Program-made: the position numbers and the translations under genes
The notes under the pieces: generated by a model
Seen by the model: only the letters and a program-made list of their open reading frames with translations
What the model was told of the DNA's origin: nothing
Databases searched by the model: none
In this document: positions 24,521 through 34,600 of the stretch, in pieces
Numbering within the stretch: the first letter of the stretch is position 1
How the letters are laid out: every line of letters begins with the position of its first letter
NCBI RefSeq assembly: GCF_027924605.1
Contig: NZ_AP027042.1
Span: forward strand, 3,697,524-3,761,523
DNA: 64,000 bases
Direction of reading: 5' to 3'
Origin: Dyella sp. GSA-30
GTDB lineage: Bacteria > Pseudomonadota > Gammaproteobacteria > Xanthomonadales > Rhodanobacteraceae

Positions 24521-26152
24521 ATGGCCAGCAGCAACGACTCAGATGCGGAACATCTCGATCGGCACGTAGCTGCCATGCGTCGTTTGGGCGAGTTGCCCGG
24601 CGTCGTACAGGTCGGTTTTGGCCTGAAAGAAGCCCGTGGGGAAGTTTTACCCGTATGGGCGTATCGGGTTTACGTGCGCCGGAAGCGGCCTCGCGACGAA
24701 TTATCCAGCGAGGAAATAATCCCCGCGGAAATCGACGGCATAAAGACCGACGTGCATGTGTATACACATGTCCAGCATCACACCAAGACGCCCTCTATCG
24801 CCCCAGGCGACGAAATCCAGCGCTGGCTACCCAATAACCCGCAAGATGCCGGAACGCTGGGACTGATTGTTCGCAAGGGCGGCGCCCGCCACATCCTTAC
24901 GTGTCACCACGTACTCATCGACAGCTCGTTGCTGCTCAGCGGCAACGCGGATGTCTACGATCCGCATCGCAAGAGCTGCGCCGGTATCCAATGCAACAAC
25001 CCTGTAGCGGCGATCATTCCCAACCAGGGCATGCGCCAGAACTACACCTACGCAGCGGACAGCAAAATTTACTGGGTCGATGCCACGATCGCCACGGTCA
25101 ATGCGGGGATCGACTCAAATAACGCCATCCCAGGCATTGGAGCGCTCGATCAGGGGATTCGCGATCTCTCTACCGAGCCCCTGAGTGGCAGTGCGCCAAC
25201 GAGTATCGTCACGGTGCAAAAAGTGGGGCGAAGCACCGGCTTCACTCAGGGTGTGGTGGTTCAATTGTTCTCAGTCATATCGGGCGATACGGTATGGGAT
25301 ATCCGCATCAAACCCTCGCCGGGCTATGCCTATAGCGCGAACTTCGAGCTTGCCGCGGGGGTCGACCCGACTCTCATTATCGATGTGTACAACAGCGATA
25401 CCAATTTGGGCGTTACCGCAACGCTGGATACCTCATCGGGAAAGAACGTCATCAGGCTGAGCGGTCATGTGTTCTCGCTTCCTGGCGACTCCGGCGCGAT
25501 CGTGGTGGACAACCAGCGAAAAATCGTCGGCCTGCTGCACGCCGGCTCGGTGGTACCCGACGTAAACGTGATGCAGGATGGGAGCATTCAGACTGTCCCC
25601 CTGGAAACAGGCAATACCTACGCGGCTTTTATCAACCCTTGCCTGGTTGCCATGGGCATGGACCTGGCAACGGCAGTGGTGCAGCCCGGCTCGCCCTCGG
25701 CGGGCGCGGTCGTGGAAGGCGAACTGCCGCTCGCCGCGCGCGAGCGCGATTGGCATGCAACGCCGCAACGTATCCTTGGCGAAGTGGAGCGACTGGCGGA
25801 GCGCTCGCAGACCGGTCGGCGCATGCTTGGCTTGGTGCAGCAGCACTATCCGCAGATCGCGCGCCTCGTGCACCACCGCCGACGAGTGAAGGTGACGTGG
25901 CATCGCAATCGCGGCCCTGCCTTCGCCAACCGGCTGTTGCATGCGCTTGGCGAGCAACAGGGCACGTTTCCCGAGGAGATCGGCGATGTGCATCTGTGCG
26001 ATGCGCTCGAGCGCTTTCGCGCCGTCCTGATGATCGAGGGCGACGACGCGCTTCGCGCATCGCTGGAACGGGATGGCGACCTGATCGTCGACCTGGCCAG
26101 GAAGGCAAGAAGCCTGCCCGAGCTCCTCAAACTTATCGAGGGGGAGCCGTAG
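24521..26152 (+). CDS. Trypsin-like serine peptidase 1 of the operon, with C-terminal partner domain
   Basis: This 543-residue protein has three parts. Residues 15-80 form an N-terminal module (PGVVQVGFGLKEARGE; IIPAEIDGIKTDVHVYT) that also precedes other bacterial trypsin-like peptidases. The peptidase domain follows, with H130 in LTCHHVL, D187 in YWVDATIATV and S324 in SLPGDSGAIVVD, so the triad is complete. The C-terminal 120 residues (AERSQTGRRMLGLVQQHYPQ; VKVTWHRNRGPAFANRLL) share a V-x-W-x-R-x-x-G-P-x-F core with the third peptidase at 26831. No signal peptide is present. It opens a coupled operon with two more peptidases and four giant proteins, so it probably processes a partner protein in the cytoplasm or after export. 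Confidence 0.86.
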   Translation: MASSNDSDAEHLDRHVAAMRRLGELPGVVQVGFGLKEARGEVLPVWAYRVYVRRKRPRDELSSEEIIPAEIDGIKTDVHVYTHVQHHTKTPSIAPGDEIQRWLPNNPQDAGTLGLIVRKGGARHILTCHHVLIDSSLLLSGNADVYDPHRKSCAGIQCNNPVAAIIPNQGMRQNYTYAADSKIYWVDATIATVNAGIDSNNAIPGIGALDQGIRDLSTEPLSGSAPTSIVTVQKVGRSTGFTQGVVVQLFSVISGDTVWDIRIKPSPGYAYSANFELAAGVDPTLIIDVYNSDTNLGVTATLDTSSGKNVIRLSGHVFSLPGDSGAIVVDNQRKIVGLLHAGSVVPDVNVMQDGSIQTVPLETGNTYAAFINPCLVAMGMDLATAVVQPGSPSAGAVVEGELPLAARERDWHATPQRILGEVERLAERSQTGRRMLGLVQQHYPQIARLVHHRRRVKVTWHRNRGPAFANRLLHALGEQQGTFPEEIGDVHLCDALERFRAVLMIEGDDALRASLERDGDLIVDLARKARSLPELLKLIEGEP

Positions 26153-26154
26153 CC

Positions 26155-26841
26155 ATGCTTCCCATCGTCAATGCGCGTGGCGTTCCCGGTTGTGCCGGAG
26201 CATTGGCTCGCGGGGCGGACGGGGCGCGCTACCTGGTGAGTTGCTATCACGTGCTGTATGGACACGGCGCTACCTCGGGCGATCCCGTGTTCGCGATGGA
26301 CGAGTCAACGGGACGGCGGCGTTATGTCGAGCTTGGCTGTACCGTCCGTGGTTTCATCGGGCATGTCGATGGAGGGAATGTCGATGGACAGACGCACGCC
26401 TCCTTCGTCGATTGCGCCATCGTCACCCTCGACAAGGCGACGGAGCTCCCGCCTGTACTGCGCGACACGCTTCACGCCATGGCTTGCCCCGACGGCGTGG
26501 GCCATGCGGAACGTGGCTCCCGAGCTTTCAAGGACGGCTGGATCAGCGGTCGCACCGAAGGCGTCGTGGTCGATACGGCGCACTACGAACGCCCCTTTTT
26601 CGAAGACGGTCAGCGCGACTCACCAGGGCAGATTCTGATCCAGTCGCTCGAAGACGAACGCGCCTTCTCGGTAGCGGGGGAATCGGGCAGCGCCGTGTTC
26701 GACGAGCGCCGTCGGCTTGTCGGTTTCCTGTGGGCATGCAACGCCGCCGGCGAAAGCATTGCCTTCCCTGCACAGGCTGCACTGCGCCAATTGGGTGTGA
26801 CGGTCGAATCGACATACGGGAGAGGCGGCGATGAGCGATGA
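26155..26841 (+). CDS. Trypsin-like serine peptidase 2, compact
   Basis: I start at the ATG at 26155, 2 bp after the first peptidase's stop, giving 228 residues; the long upstream extension in this frame is antisense-like and overlaps the previous gene. The compact fold has H32 in LVSCYHVLYG, D86 in SFVDCAIVTLD and S177 in SVAGESGSAVFD, so catalysis looks possible. The nucleophile context is GESG rather than GDSG, and there is no N-terminal or C-terminal accessory domain. It lacks a signal peptide. It overlaps the third peptidase gene by 11 bp. Its small size suggests it acts in a complex with its neighbours. Confidence 0.85.
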   Translation: MLPIVNARGVPGCAGALARGADGARYLVSCYHVLYGHGATSGDPVFAMDESTGRRRYVELGCTVRGFIGHVDGGNVDGQTHASFVDCAIVTLDKATELPPVLRDTLHAMACPDGVGHAERGSRAFKDGWISGRTEGVVVDTAHYERPFFEDGQRDSPGQILIQSLEDERAFSVAGESGSAVFDERRRLVGFLWACNAAGESIAFPAQAALRQLGVTVESTYGRGGDER

Positions 26842-28282
26842 CCCGAACACCGTTCACAAGCCAGGCGACGTCATCGGCAACCCGTCTGCGTCCGATGACA
26901 GCGACTCCGGATCGCTAGGCTGCTTTGCCCGCAACCGGGCCGATGGCTCGGCCGTGTTGCTCAGTTGTGCGCATGTCCTGTTCGCCAACATCACCGATGG
27001 CAACGCATTGGCGATCTATTCGCCCGCATCGCACTCCACCTGCTGCACCCATCGTCAGATCGCCTCCACGCTCAGGTCGTGGGAAGAAGGTTTCGGCCCA
27101 CTCAACAACGCCGGGCAGGCCAGTGCGGTAAGCATGACGGCAGCCGGCGATCCCACCACCTATAACGGCTGGGAGACGGATGCCGCGATCGCGCAGCTCC
27201 AGCCCAACGTGCTTTACAGCAACGAGTTACCGGGCGGCCTGGGCATGATCACCGGCGTACCATCCAGCGGCATCGGTGTGCCGGCGGGGCCGGCGTGGGG
27301 AACGCCATGGACCGATGCCCAGGTAGTTCGCTTCTTCAGCCCACTCACCGGCAGGGTGCATTACGGCACTCTGGTGCCACCCGATCATCCAGGCACTTAT
27401 ACCAGCGGCGGCAGCGGTGCGGTCGACCCGTTGCGGTGGCCCTATCCCGCACACGATTCGAGCGACACCGCCAGCAATGCGCGAGCCACCATCGGCGCCC
27501 TGCTGGCCCTGCCTCGTCCCGGTCCCGGGGAAACCTACGCCGACTACAGATCGCGACCGCTGCTGTTCGGACAGCCCGGCGATTCAGGCAGCGTGGTGGT
27601 CAACAACGCCATGCAGGTCATCGGCATACTCGTTCGCTCCGGCCCGCACCCCCGCGGGCTCGATGATCCCGCCTATTTCGCGGCCTGGCAGCAGACGGAA
27701 TGGATCGCAGCGAACAGCATCGGATGGATCGTGCCCATCCAGCTGGTGCTCAATCGGCTCAATATCGAGATCCCGGCCAGCTACGCGCAAACGACCATGC
27801 CGTCGACCAGTGCCGTCGCTTTCGGCGTGCCGACGCTGGAGACGGCCGCCGAGTATCGACTGGAACGTGGCCGTCAACGTATCGCCGATGCGCTTCGTAC
27901 CTCGCGCATGGGCAAGTTGCTGCTCGGCAAGATTGGACAGCATCGCGTCGAGGCGCGCCGCATTGTCCTGGGTAATCGACGCGCGCAAGTGGTCTGGCAA
28001 CGTCACCAGGGGCCGTCGTTCATACGCCATTGCGTGGAAAACATGCGGGATTCCACGCATCCCATTCCCACGTCCATCAACGGTGTAGCAAGAACGGATT
28101 TCGTCCAGGCCGTTGCCACCATGCTTGCGCGGTATGGCAGTCCATCGTTGGCACGCGACGCGGCAAGGTTCGAGCGAATCATCACCGTGCATGGCATGGA
28201 CGTCACCACGCTCGACGAAGTACCCACGATCCTAGCTGGCCTGCGTCGTTCACGCGGCACCGATCAGGGCATGCCGTCATGA
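26831..28282 (+). CDS. Trypsin-like serine peptidase 3 with C-terminal partner domain
   Basis: This 483-residue protein begins inside the end of peptidase 2 (11-bp overlap). After a 25-residue acidic lead it carries H48 in LLSCAHVLFANI, D117 in WETDAAIAQLQ and S252 in FGQPGDSGSVVVN, a complete trypsin triad with an unusually long loop before the serine. Residues about 340-483 (RGRQRIADALRTSRMGKLLL; AQVVWQRHQGPSFIRH) are homologous to the C-terminus of peptidase 1. The stop overlaps the next gene's start as ATGA. There is no signal peptide. The shared C-terminal domain with a different catalytic loop suggests two related peptidases with different specificities bound to the same partner. Confidence 0.86.
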   Translation: MSDDPNTVHKPGDVIGNPSASDDSDSGSLGCFARNRADGSAVLLSCAHVLFANITDGNALAIYSPASHSTCCTHRQIASTLRSWEEGFGPLNNAGQASAVSMTAAGDPTTYNGWETDAAIAQLQPNVLYSNELPGGLGMITGVPSSGIGVPAGPAWGTPWTDAQVVRFFSPLTGRVHYGTLVPPDHPGTYTSGGSGAVDPLRWPYPAHDSSDTASNARATIGALLALPRPGPGETYADYRSRPLLFGQPGDSGSVVVNNAMQVIGILVRSGPHPRGLDDPAYFAAWQQTEWIAANSIGWIVPIQLVLNRLNIEIPASYAQTTMPSTSAVAFGVPTLETAAEYRLERGRQRIADALRTSRMGKLLLGKIGQHRVEARRIVLGNRRAQVVWQRHQGPSFIRHCVENMRDSTHPIPTSINGVARTDFVQAVATMLARYGSPSLARDAARFERIITVHGMDVTTLDEVPTILAGLRRSRGTDQGMPS

Positions 28283-31200
28283 GCGACTCACAAGGCACCG
28301 TCGCCCTCATCCTTGGGGAGATCCACAAAGTCTTCTCACCGCTCGCGGCGGGCCTTCGTCCCGAAGCGGCACCGGGCTTCTTTGCATCGCTAGGTGTCGG
28401 CATGACGCCAGCGCAGGTCTCCGCGTTGGCGTCCGCCTTCTCCACCACCCTCAACGACATGGAGAATTTCGTCAGCGTTGTGCAGGAGTTGGTCCAGGCA
28501 AGCGATGCCTCCACGGAGATCGAGAAAGGCGTCGAAACCGCGGTCAAGCTCGCACGCGTCATCGCCGACATTCCGCCCTTGATGAGCGCGCTCGGCAGCC
28601 TTCCCGGAGTGACTCCGGCGGTGATCGACGCCCTGCCCGATCGCCTGTTCTCGCTGTTGCTGGCCGACTACCTTGGCCGTAGCCGCGGGCTCAACGAGGT
28701 GCTGGAGTTCACCGGCATCCTCGAGCGAGAAGATTTCAACCTCGACTCCACCGATCCGACCAAGCCGTTCTACACCATCAACACATTCCACTTCGATCGC
28801 GTGGGAGGCTGGCTCAGCAACCCCACCCAGCAGCTTCAGTCACTGTACGACTGGGGTAGTGCCGCGTTCGACGGAAAAAAGTTATTGCAGGCGCTGGACA
28901 CCTTTTTTGCCATGCTCGGCCTGCCGGTCAGTTACGACGACTCGGGGGCAACGCCGACGCTCGACCTGATCGGTATCGAGGTGGTGCCCAAGACCACCGT
29001 GACGCCCAAGGGGCTGGCCATCACGCTGAAGGACAAGTCGGCGCAGTCGACGCTGTCCTTCGACGGCGTCGACTGGACGGTCACGCTGACGCTGGAGTTT
29101 GGCGTACTCGCCGGCACCGAGATCGTGGTGCAGCCCGACGGCAACATCACCGTGACGCCGCCGGGCGCAGCTAGCGTTTCGGGCAAGAGCACGATCGCGG
29201 TGGTCAAGCAAAGCGATGCATCCAATCCCATCGTGCTGCTTGGACAGCCCGGCAGCAGCCGGCTGGAAGTGCAGAAGCTCGAACTGGACCTGGGCGCGGG
29301 TTTCACCTGGAACGCCGGCAAGGCCAGCGGCAGCTTCAGTATTGGAGGCGCGTTGGGTGGCGGCAAACTGGTCATTGGCATGGATCAGGCCGACGGCTTC
29401 ATCGGTACGCTGCTGTCGGGCGTGCATGTGGAATCGGATTTCGATCTCGGCTTTGGTTACTCCACCGATCATGGTTTCTATTTCGTCGGTGCCGGCTCGC
29501 TGGAGATCCAGATGCCGATGCATCTCGACCTCGGTCCTGTCGAGATCAGCGCACTCACCTTCTCGGTGGGCATCAAGGGCCAGCAGTTCCCGGTGGGATT
29601 GGCGGTCGATCTCAATGCCTCGCTGGGCCCCTTGCAAGCGGTGGTCCAGCAGGTGGGCATCGAGATCGATTTTGCACTGAAGAACGATCGCAGCGGCAAT
29701 GCCGGCCCGATCGATGTCAGTGTCGGCTTCAAACCGCCCAAGGGTGCCGGCCTGAGCATCAATACCGGCCTGGTGACCGGCGGCGGCTACCTGTCGTTCG
29801 ATCCGGACAAGGGCGAGTACTCCGGCGTGGCGCAACTGTCGATCGCCGAGATCGTAACGGTGACCGCGGTATCGCTGATCACGACCAAGATGCCCGATGG
29901 TTCCAGCGGGTTCTCGCTGCTGTTGATCATCACCACCGACTTTCCGCCGTTGCAACTGGGCTTCGGTTTTACGCTCAATGCGGTCGGCGGCCTGCTCGGC
30001 TTGAACCGCTCCGTGCTGCTCGACGTGCTGCGCGATGGCGTACGCACCGGCGCAGTCGACAGCATCATGTTTCCCACCGACGTCATCGCCAATGCGCCGC
30101 GCATCATCAGCGACCTGAAGGCGGTCTTTCCGCCACAGAACGGCACCTTCCTTGTGGGCCCCATGGCGAAGTTCGGCTGGGGCACGCCATCGCTGATCAC
30201 GCTCTCCCTCGGCGTCATACTGGAGATCCCACCGGGGAACATCGCCATTCTTGGCGTGCTCAAGGTGGCGTTGCCCGATGCGGATCTTGCGCTGATCCAG
30301 ATCCAGGTGAACTTCGTCGGCACCCTGGACGTCACGCAGCAGCTGATCGCGTTCGACGCGAGCCTGTACGACTCGCACGTGCTCTTCATGACGCTGGAAG
30401 GCGATATGGCGGTTCGCCTGAAGTGGGGCGACAACGCCGGCTTCGTGCTGTCCGTGGGCGGTTTCCATCCCTCGTTCACGCCGCTGCCCGGGCTCAACCT
30501 GCCGGCGACGATGAAGCGGCTGAGCATCAGCATCCTCGATTACGACTGGGCGAAGATCAAGGTCGACTGCTATTTCGCCGTCACCTCGAACACCGTGCAA
30601 TTCGGTGCGCACCTGTACCTGTTCTTTGGCGTAGACGACGCCAACATCTCCGGCCAGCTCGGTCTCGATGTGCTGTTCCAGTTCTCGCCGTTCTACTTCG
30701 TGGCGCTGATCACCGGCTCGCTGGGCATTTCCGTGTTCGGCTACGACCTGCTCAGCATCGACTTGCGCTTTCAGCTGTCCGGCCCATCGCCGTGGCGTGC
30801 CAATGGCACCGGCAGCATTTCGATCCTGTTCTTCAGCTGCGACGTGAGTTTCGACGTGACCTGGGGCGATGCGAAGGACACATCGCTGCCGCCCGTGGAT
30901 GTCATGCCGATCTTTCTGGGCGAGCTCAACAAGCAGGAAAACTGGCGTGCACTGCCGCCGCCGTCGAGCAATCTGCTGGTGTCGCTGCGCCAGCTCGATC
31001 CCTCCCTGCTGATCCTGCATCCGTTCGGCGCGCTGACGGTATCCCAGCGCGCCCTGCCCTTGCACCTGAAGCTGGACAAGATAGGCAACCAGAAGCCCGA
31101 CGACGTCGACCAGGTCGATATCTCCGGTGCCAACAGCGGGCCGGTCAGCCTTTCCGTGAGCGATGCCAACGAGCAGTTCGCCATCGCCCAGTTCCAGGAC

Positions 31201-31662
31201 ATGTCCGATGCGGAAAAGCTCTCGCGTCCGTCGTACCAACCCATCAAGGGCGGTGTGACCATCGGTGCGAATACGGCGATCCAGTCCAGCAAGATGACCC
31301 GCCGTACCATCGACTACGACATCACCATCATTGACAGGCAGCCACGCAAGCCGCTTGCGCTCGGCGCGCTCTATCGCGCGAGCAGTGTGTTATTCCACCC
31401 CTTCCTGAGCGGCTCCACCGTGGCGCGTTCGTCGCTGTCGCAGCAGACGAAATCTCAGCTTCGGCCCTACGCCGACATGATTGCGGTAGGAGCGGAAAGC
31501 TTTACGGTCAGCAACCTTCAAGACAACACGCCGCTCGACGCCAGCTCGACCTTCGGCAGCGAAGCGGCGGCGCGACAGTACATGCAGGAACGTCTCGCGG
31601 CCACACCCTCATTGGCCGGCGCCATTCACGTACTGCCCGCCTGCGAGGTAAATGCGCCGTGA
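28279..31662 (+). CDS. DUF6603-like giant beta-rich protein
   Basis: I start at 28279, sharing ATGA with peptidase 3, to give 1127 residues; longer in-frame extensions overlap the peptidase. Residues 1-200 are helical (MSDSQGTVALILGEIHKVF; LARVIADIPPLMSALGSLPG). From about 210 to 860 there is a long run of alternating beta strands with repeated Gly, Asp and Leu (FGVLAGTEIVVQPDG; FSIGGALGGGKLVIGMDQAD; MPMHLDLGPVEISALTFSV), the pattern I associate with DUF6603. The tail is mixed and ends CEVNAP. No signal peptide or clear membrane span is present. It is the core of the coupled operon. A role as scaffold or shell is inference; the family has no established function. Confidence 0.8.
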   Translation: MSDSQGTVALILGEIHKVFSPLAAGLRPEAAPGFFASLGVGMTPAQVSALASAFSTTLNDMENFVSVVQELVQASDASTEIEKGVETAVKLARVIADIPPLMSALGSLPGVTPAVIDALPDRLFSLLLADYLGRSRGLNEVLEFTGILEREDFNLDSTDPTKPFYTINTFHFDRVGGWLSNPTQQLQSLYDWGSAAFDGKKLLQALDTFFAMLGLPVSYDDSGATPTLDLIGIEVVPKTTVTPKGLAITLKDKSAQSTLSFDGVDWTVTLTLEFGVLAGTEIVVQPDGNITVTPPGAASVSGKSTIAVVKQSDASNPIVLLGQPGSSRLEVQKLELDLGAGFTWNAGKASGSFSIGGALGGGKLVIGMDQADGFIGTLLSGVHVESDFDLGFGYSTDHGFYFVGAGSLEIQMPMHLDLGPVEISALTFSVGIKGQQFPVGLAVDLNASLGPLQAVVQQVGIEIDFALKNDRSGNAGPIDVSVGFKPPKGAGLSINTGLVTGGGYLSFDPDKGEYSGVAQLSIAEIVTVTAVSLITTKMPDGSSGFSLLLIITTDFPPLQLGFGFTLNAVGGLLGLNRSVLLDVLRDGVRTGAVDSIMFPTDVIANAPRIISDLKAVFPPQNGTFLVGPMAKFGWGTPSLITLSLGVILEIPPGNIAILGVLKVALPDADLALIQIQVNFVGTLDVTQQLIAFDASLYDSHVLFMTLEGDMAVRLKWGDNAGFVLSVGGFHPSFTPLPGLNLPATMKRLSISILDYDWAKIKVDCYFAVTSNTVQFGAHLYLFFGVDDANISGQLGLDVLFQFSPFYFVALITGSLGISVFGYDLLSIDLRFQLSGPSPWRANGTGSISILFFSCDVSFDVTWGDAKDTSLPPVDVMPIFLGELNKQENWRALPPPSSNLLVSLRQLDPSLLILHPFGALTVSQRALPLHLKLDKIGNQKPDDVDQVDISGANSGPVSLSVSDANEQFAIAQFQDMSDAEKLSRPSYQPIKGGVTIGANTAIQSSKMTRRTIDYDITIIDRQPRKPLALGALYRASSVLFHPFLSGSTVARSSLSQQTKSQLRPYADMIAVGAESFTVSNLQDNTPLDASSTFGSEAAARQYMQERLAATPSLAGAIHVLPACEVNAP

Positions 31663-34600
31663 GCGACCCGACCTATTCCTTCCTGCCGTGGTTACGCAGC
31701 GGCGTCGCCAACAGCATCACGCAGGCGGACGGTGACGCCAGCATCATGGTGCGCGCGACCATTCCCGTCGACCTGACATTGAGCGGCACTCAGCTGGATG
31801 GAAGCACTACGACGCAGACGGTTCATCGCGATGTGAGCCTGTACGGTCCCGGCGATATCGTCGGCATCGAAGGCAGGGCGATCGTCAAGGTCGACCCGCG
31901 CGACTACATCACCAACTTCGAGCCCAACTATCTCGCCTACGTGGAGTTTTACGACGAGGATTTCCCCTGGCGGTACACGCCCGCGGCCGCCGATGTCGGC
32001 AAGAGCCGGTTGCGGCCCTGGATCATGCTGGTCGTGCTGAAGGAAACCGAGTTCACTGACGGCAAGGACATCTCGGGCAAACCGCTGGGATACATCGAAC
32101 TGGCATCCGGCGTGGACGGCAGCAGTGTCTTCCCCGCGCCGTCCGAACTGTGGGCATGGGCACACGTACACGCGAACGTCGACCTGTCCAATCAGGGTGA
32201 CGAAGCGATCGGCGGCGTGCTCGACAAGCTGACCCAGACCATCGCTTCCAATGCGGACCTCGCCTATTCGCGGCTCCTTTGTCCACGACGCCTCGAGCCC
32301 GATACGGCCTACCACGCCTTCGTCATTCCGGTGTTCGAGAGCGGCCGCCTGGCAGGTTTGGGCGCTGACATCCCTGGTACGACCGTGGCGACCGCCTCGT
32401 CCTGGGACAATCACCAGGCGCAGTTTCCCTACTACTACCGCTGGTATTTCAAGACCGGCGATTTCGGCGATTTCGAATACCTGGTCAAACTCCTGCAGCC
32501 GCGCCCGGTCGACAGCCGCGTGGGGGTGCGCGACATAGACGTCATTCATCCCGGCGCCAATCTGCCGCCCATCGACACGCCGGCGACATTGGGTGGCGTG
32601 CTGAAACTTGGCGGCGCCCTGCGCGCGCCGTTCGCCACGCTGCCGCCGCAGGACCAGGCCCAGGTCACCCAGTACGATCAATGGGACCAACCTTTCCCGC
32701 ATCCCTTCGAAACCGCGATGGCCGACCGCATCAATCTCGCGGACGACTACACGCGCGACGCAGCTTCCGCGGTCAATCCCGATGGCGATCCCGACCCTGT
32801 CATCACCTCGCCGCTCTACGGTCGCTGGCCTGCGCTGGTCAAGCGCGTTCTGAAGGCGAGCGACGGCAGCACTTTGCCGAATGATCAGAACTGGATTCAC
32901 CGGCTGAACCTGGATCCCCGTTTTCGCGTAGCGGCCGGCTTCGGCACCGATGTGGTCCAGGCCAACGACCAGAGCTATATGGCCGCCGCGTGGCAGCAGG
33001 TCGGCGACGTACTCGCCGCCAACGAAAAACTGCGCTTCGCACAATTCGCCATGGCGGCCTCCGCCGGCCTCTACGATCGGCACATCACGACGTTGACGCC
33101 CGAGCGACAGTTCCTGCTCACCGCGCCCGTCCATGCGCGGGTCATGGGCAGTCCGACCACGGTAAGCGCCCTGGTGCGCGCCAGCGTGTTGCCGCCCGTG
33201 CTCACTTCCGGTGTGTATCGACGGATCACCCGGCAAGGCACGGCACTGATGAATCGTCTGGCGCTGGCGTCGACGGCCCCAGCCGCCATCGTCACTGGTG
33301 TCAACGCCGGACAGTGGTTGACCGCGCCACCCAAGATCGCGCCGACCGGAGCGATCGGCATCGGCGATGCCGTCGCTGCGGTCACGCCGTCCAACGAGCC
33401 ATCGTGGATAGCGCAGCTGCTTGCACAATATCCGTGGCTGCGATTCCTGCCGCTGCTGATTTTGCTGATTGCATTGCTGCTTGCCTTGGGACTTGGCATC
33501 GTCGCTCTGGTGGCGGTGGCCGTGCTGCTCGGCGCCCCGCTGGTGATGCTCTTCAAGACCCTGAGCCAGTGGGCTCAAGCCGGTCAGGTGGTGACGTCCA
33601 TCCAGGAAGAGCAGCAGACACCCGCATCGGTCGATGCGCTGCCGACCGTGCCGAACTTCGTCATTACCGAGCCGGGCACCAGTTTCACGCCGCAATCGGG
33701 CACGACGGACAGCATCGAAGCGACGAACTTCAAGCAGGGGCTGCGTGACGCCTACACCTACACGTCCATCCAGTTTCCGGTAGCGCCACGACCGCAACTG
33801 GACCTTGCCGCTCTTTCCTCGAAGGTGGTCACCGCGCTCAACCCGAGGATCGCCATTCCAAAACGCATCAAGCAGATCGTCTACCTGCCGTCCTGGCTGC
33901 TCGACAACATGGTCGAAGACTTCACGCCGGTGATGGCCTATCCGGTATTCGACCTGCCGATGTACAAGCCGCTCAGCAACCTCTCCATCGAATACTTTCT
34001 GCCGAATATCAACCTTATTCCAAACAACAGTTTGACGTTGCTGGAGACCAACCAGCGTTTCATCGAGGCCTATATGGTGGGTCTCAATCACGAGATGGCG
34101 CGGGAACTGCTGTGGAACGAATACCCCACCGACCAGCGCGGCAGTTATTTCCGCCAGTTCTGGGATGTGAGCCTGCAACTGCCGCCCAATCCCACGCCGG
34201 CCGACAAGGAAGCGCTGCGCGACATTCCCGAGTTGCACAAATGGTCGTTGCATTCGCAACTGGGCGATCACAACCTGCGCGAGCAGAACGGGGCCGCCGC
34301 ACTGCTGGTGCTGGTGGTGCGAGGCGAATTGCTCAAACGTTATCCGACCGCGGTCATCTACGCGCAGAAAGCGCAATGGCAAACCAAGAACGGCAAGGTG
34401 GACACGAGCGAAGACCGCGCACTGGTGGAGCTTTCCCAGGCCGAGGAAGACAGCGACAAGCCGCCCGAATCCAAGGTGAGACTGCCGCTGTTCGAGGCGA
34501 AGGTCGACCCCGATATTTACCTGATCGGTTTCGACCTCACCGCCGAGGAAGCCAAGGGCGGGACACAGCCGACCGATGACGCAGGATGGTTTTTCGTGAT

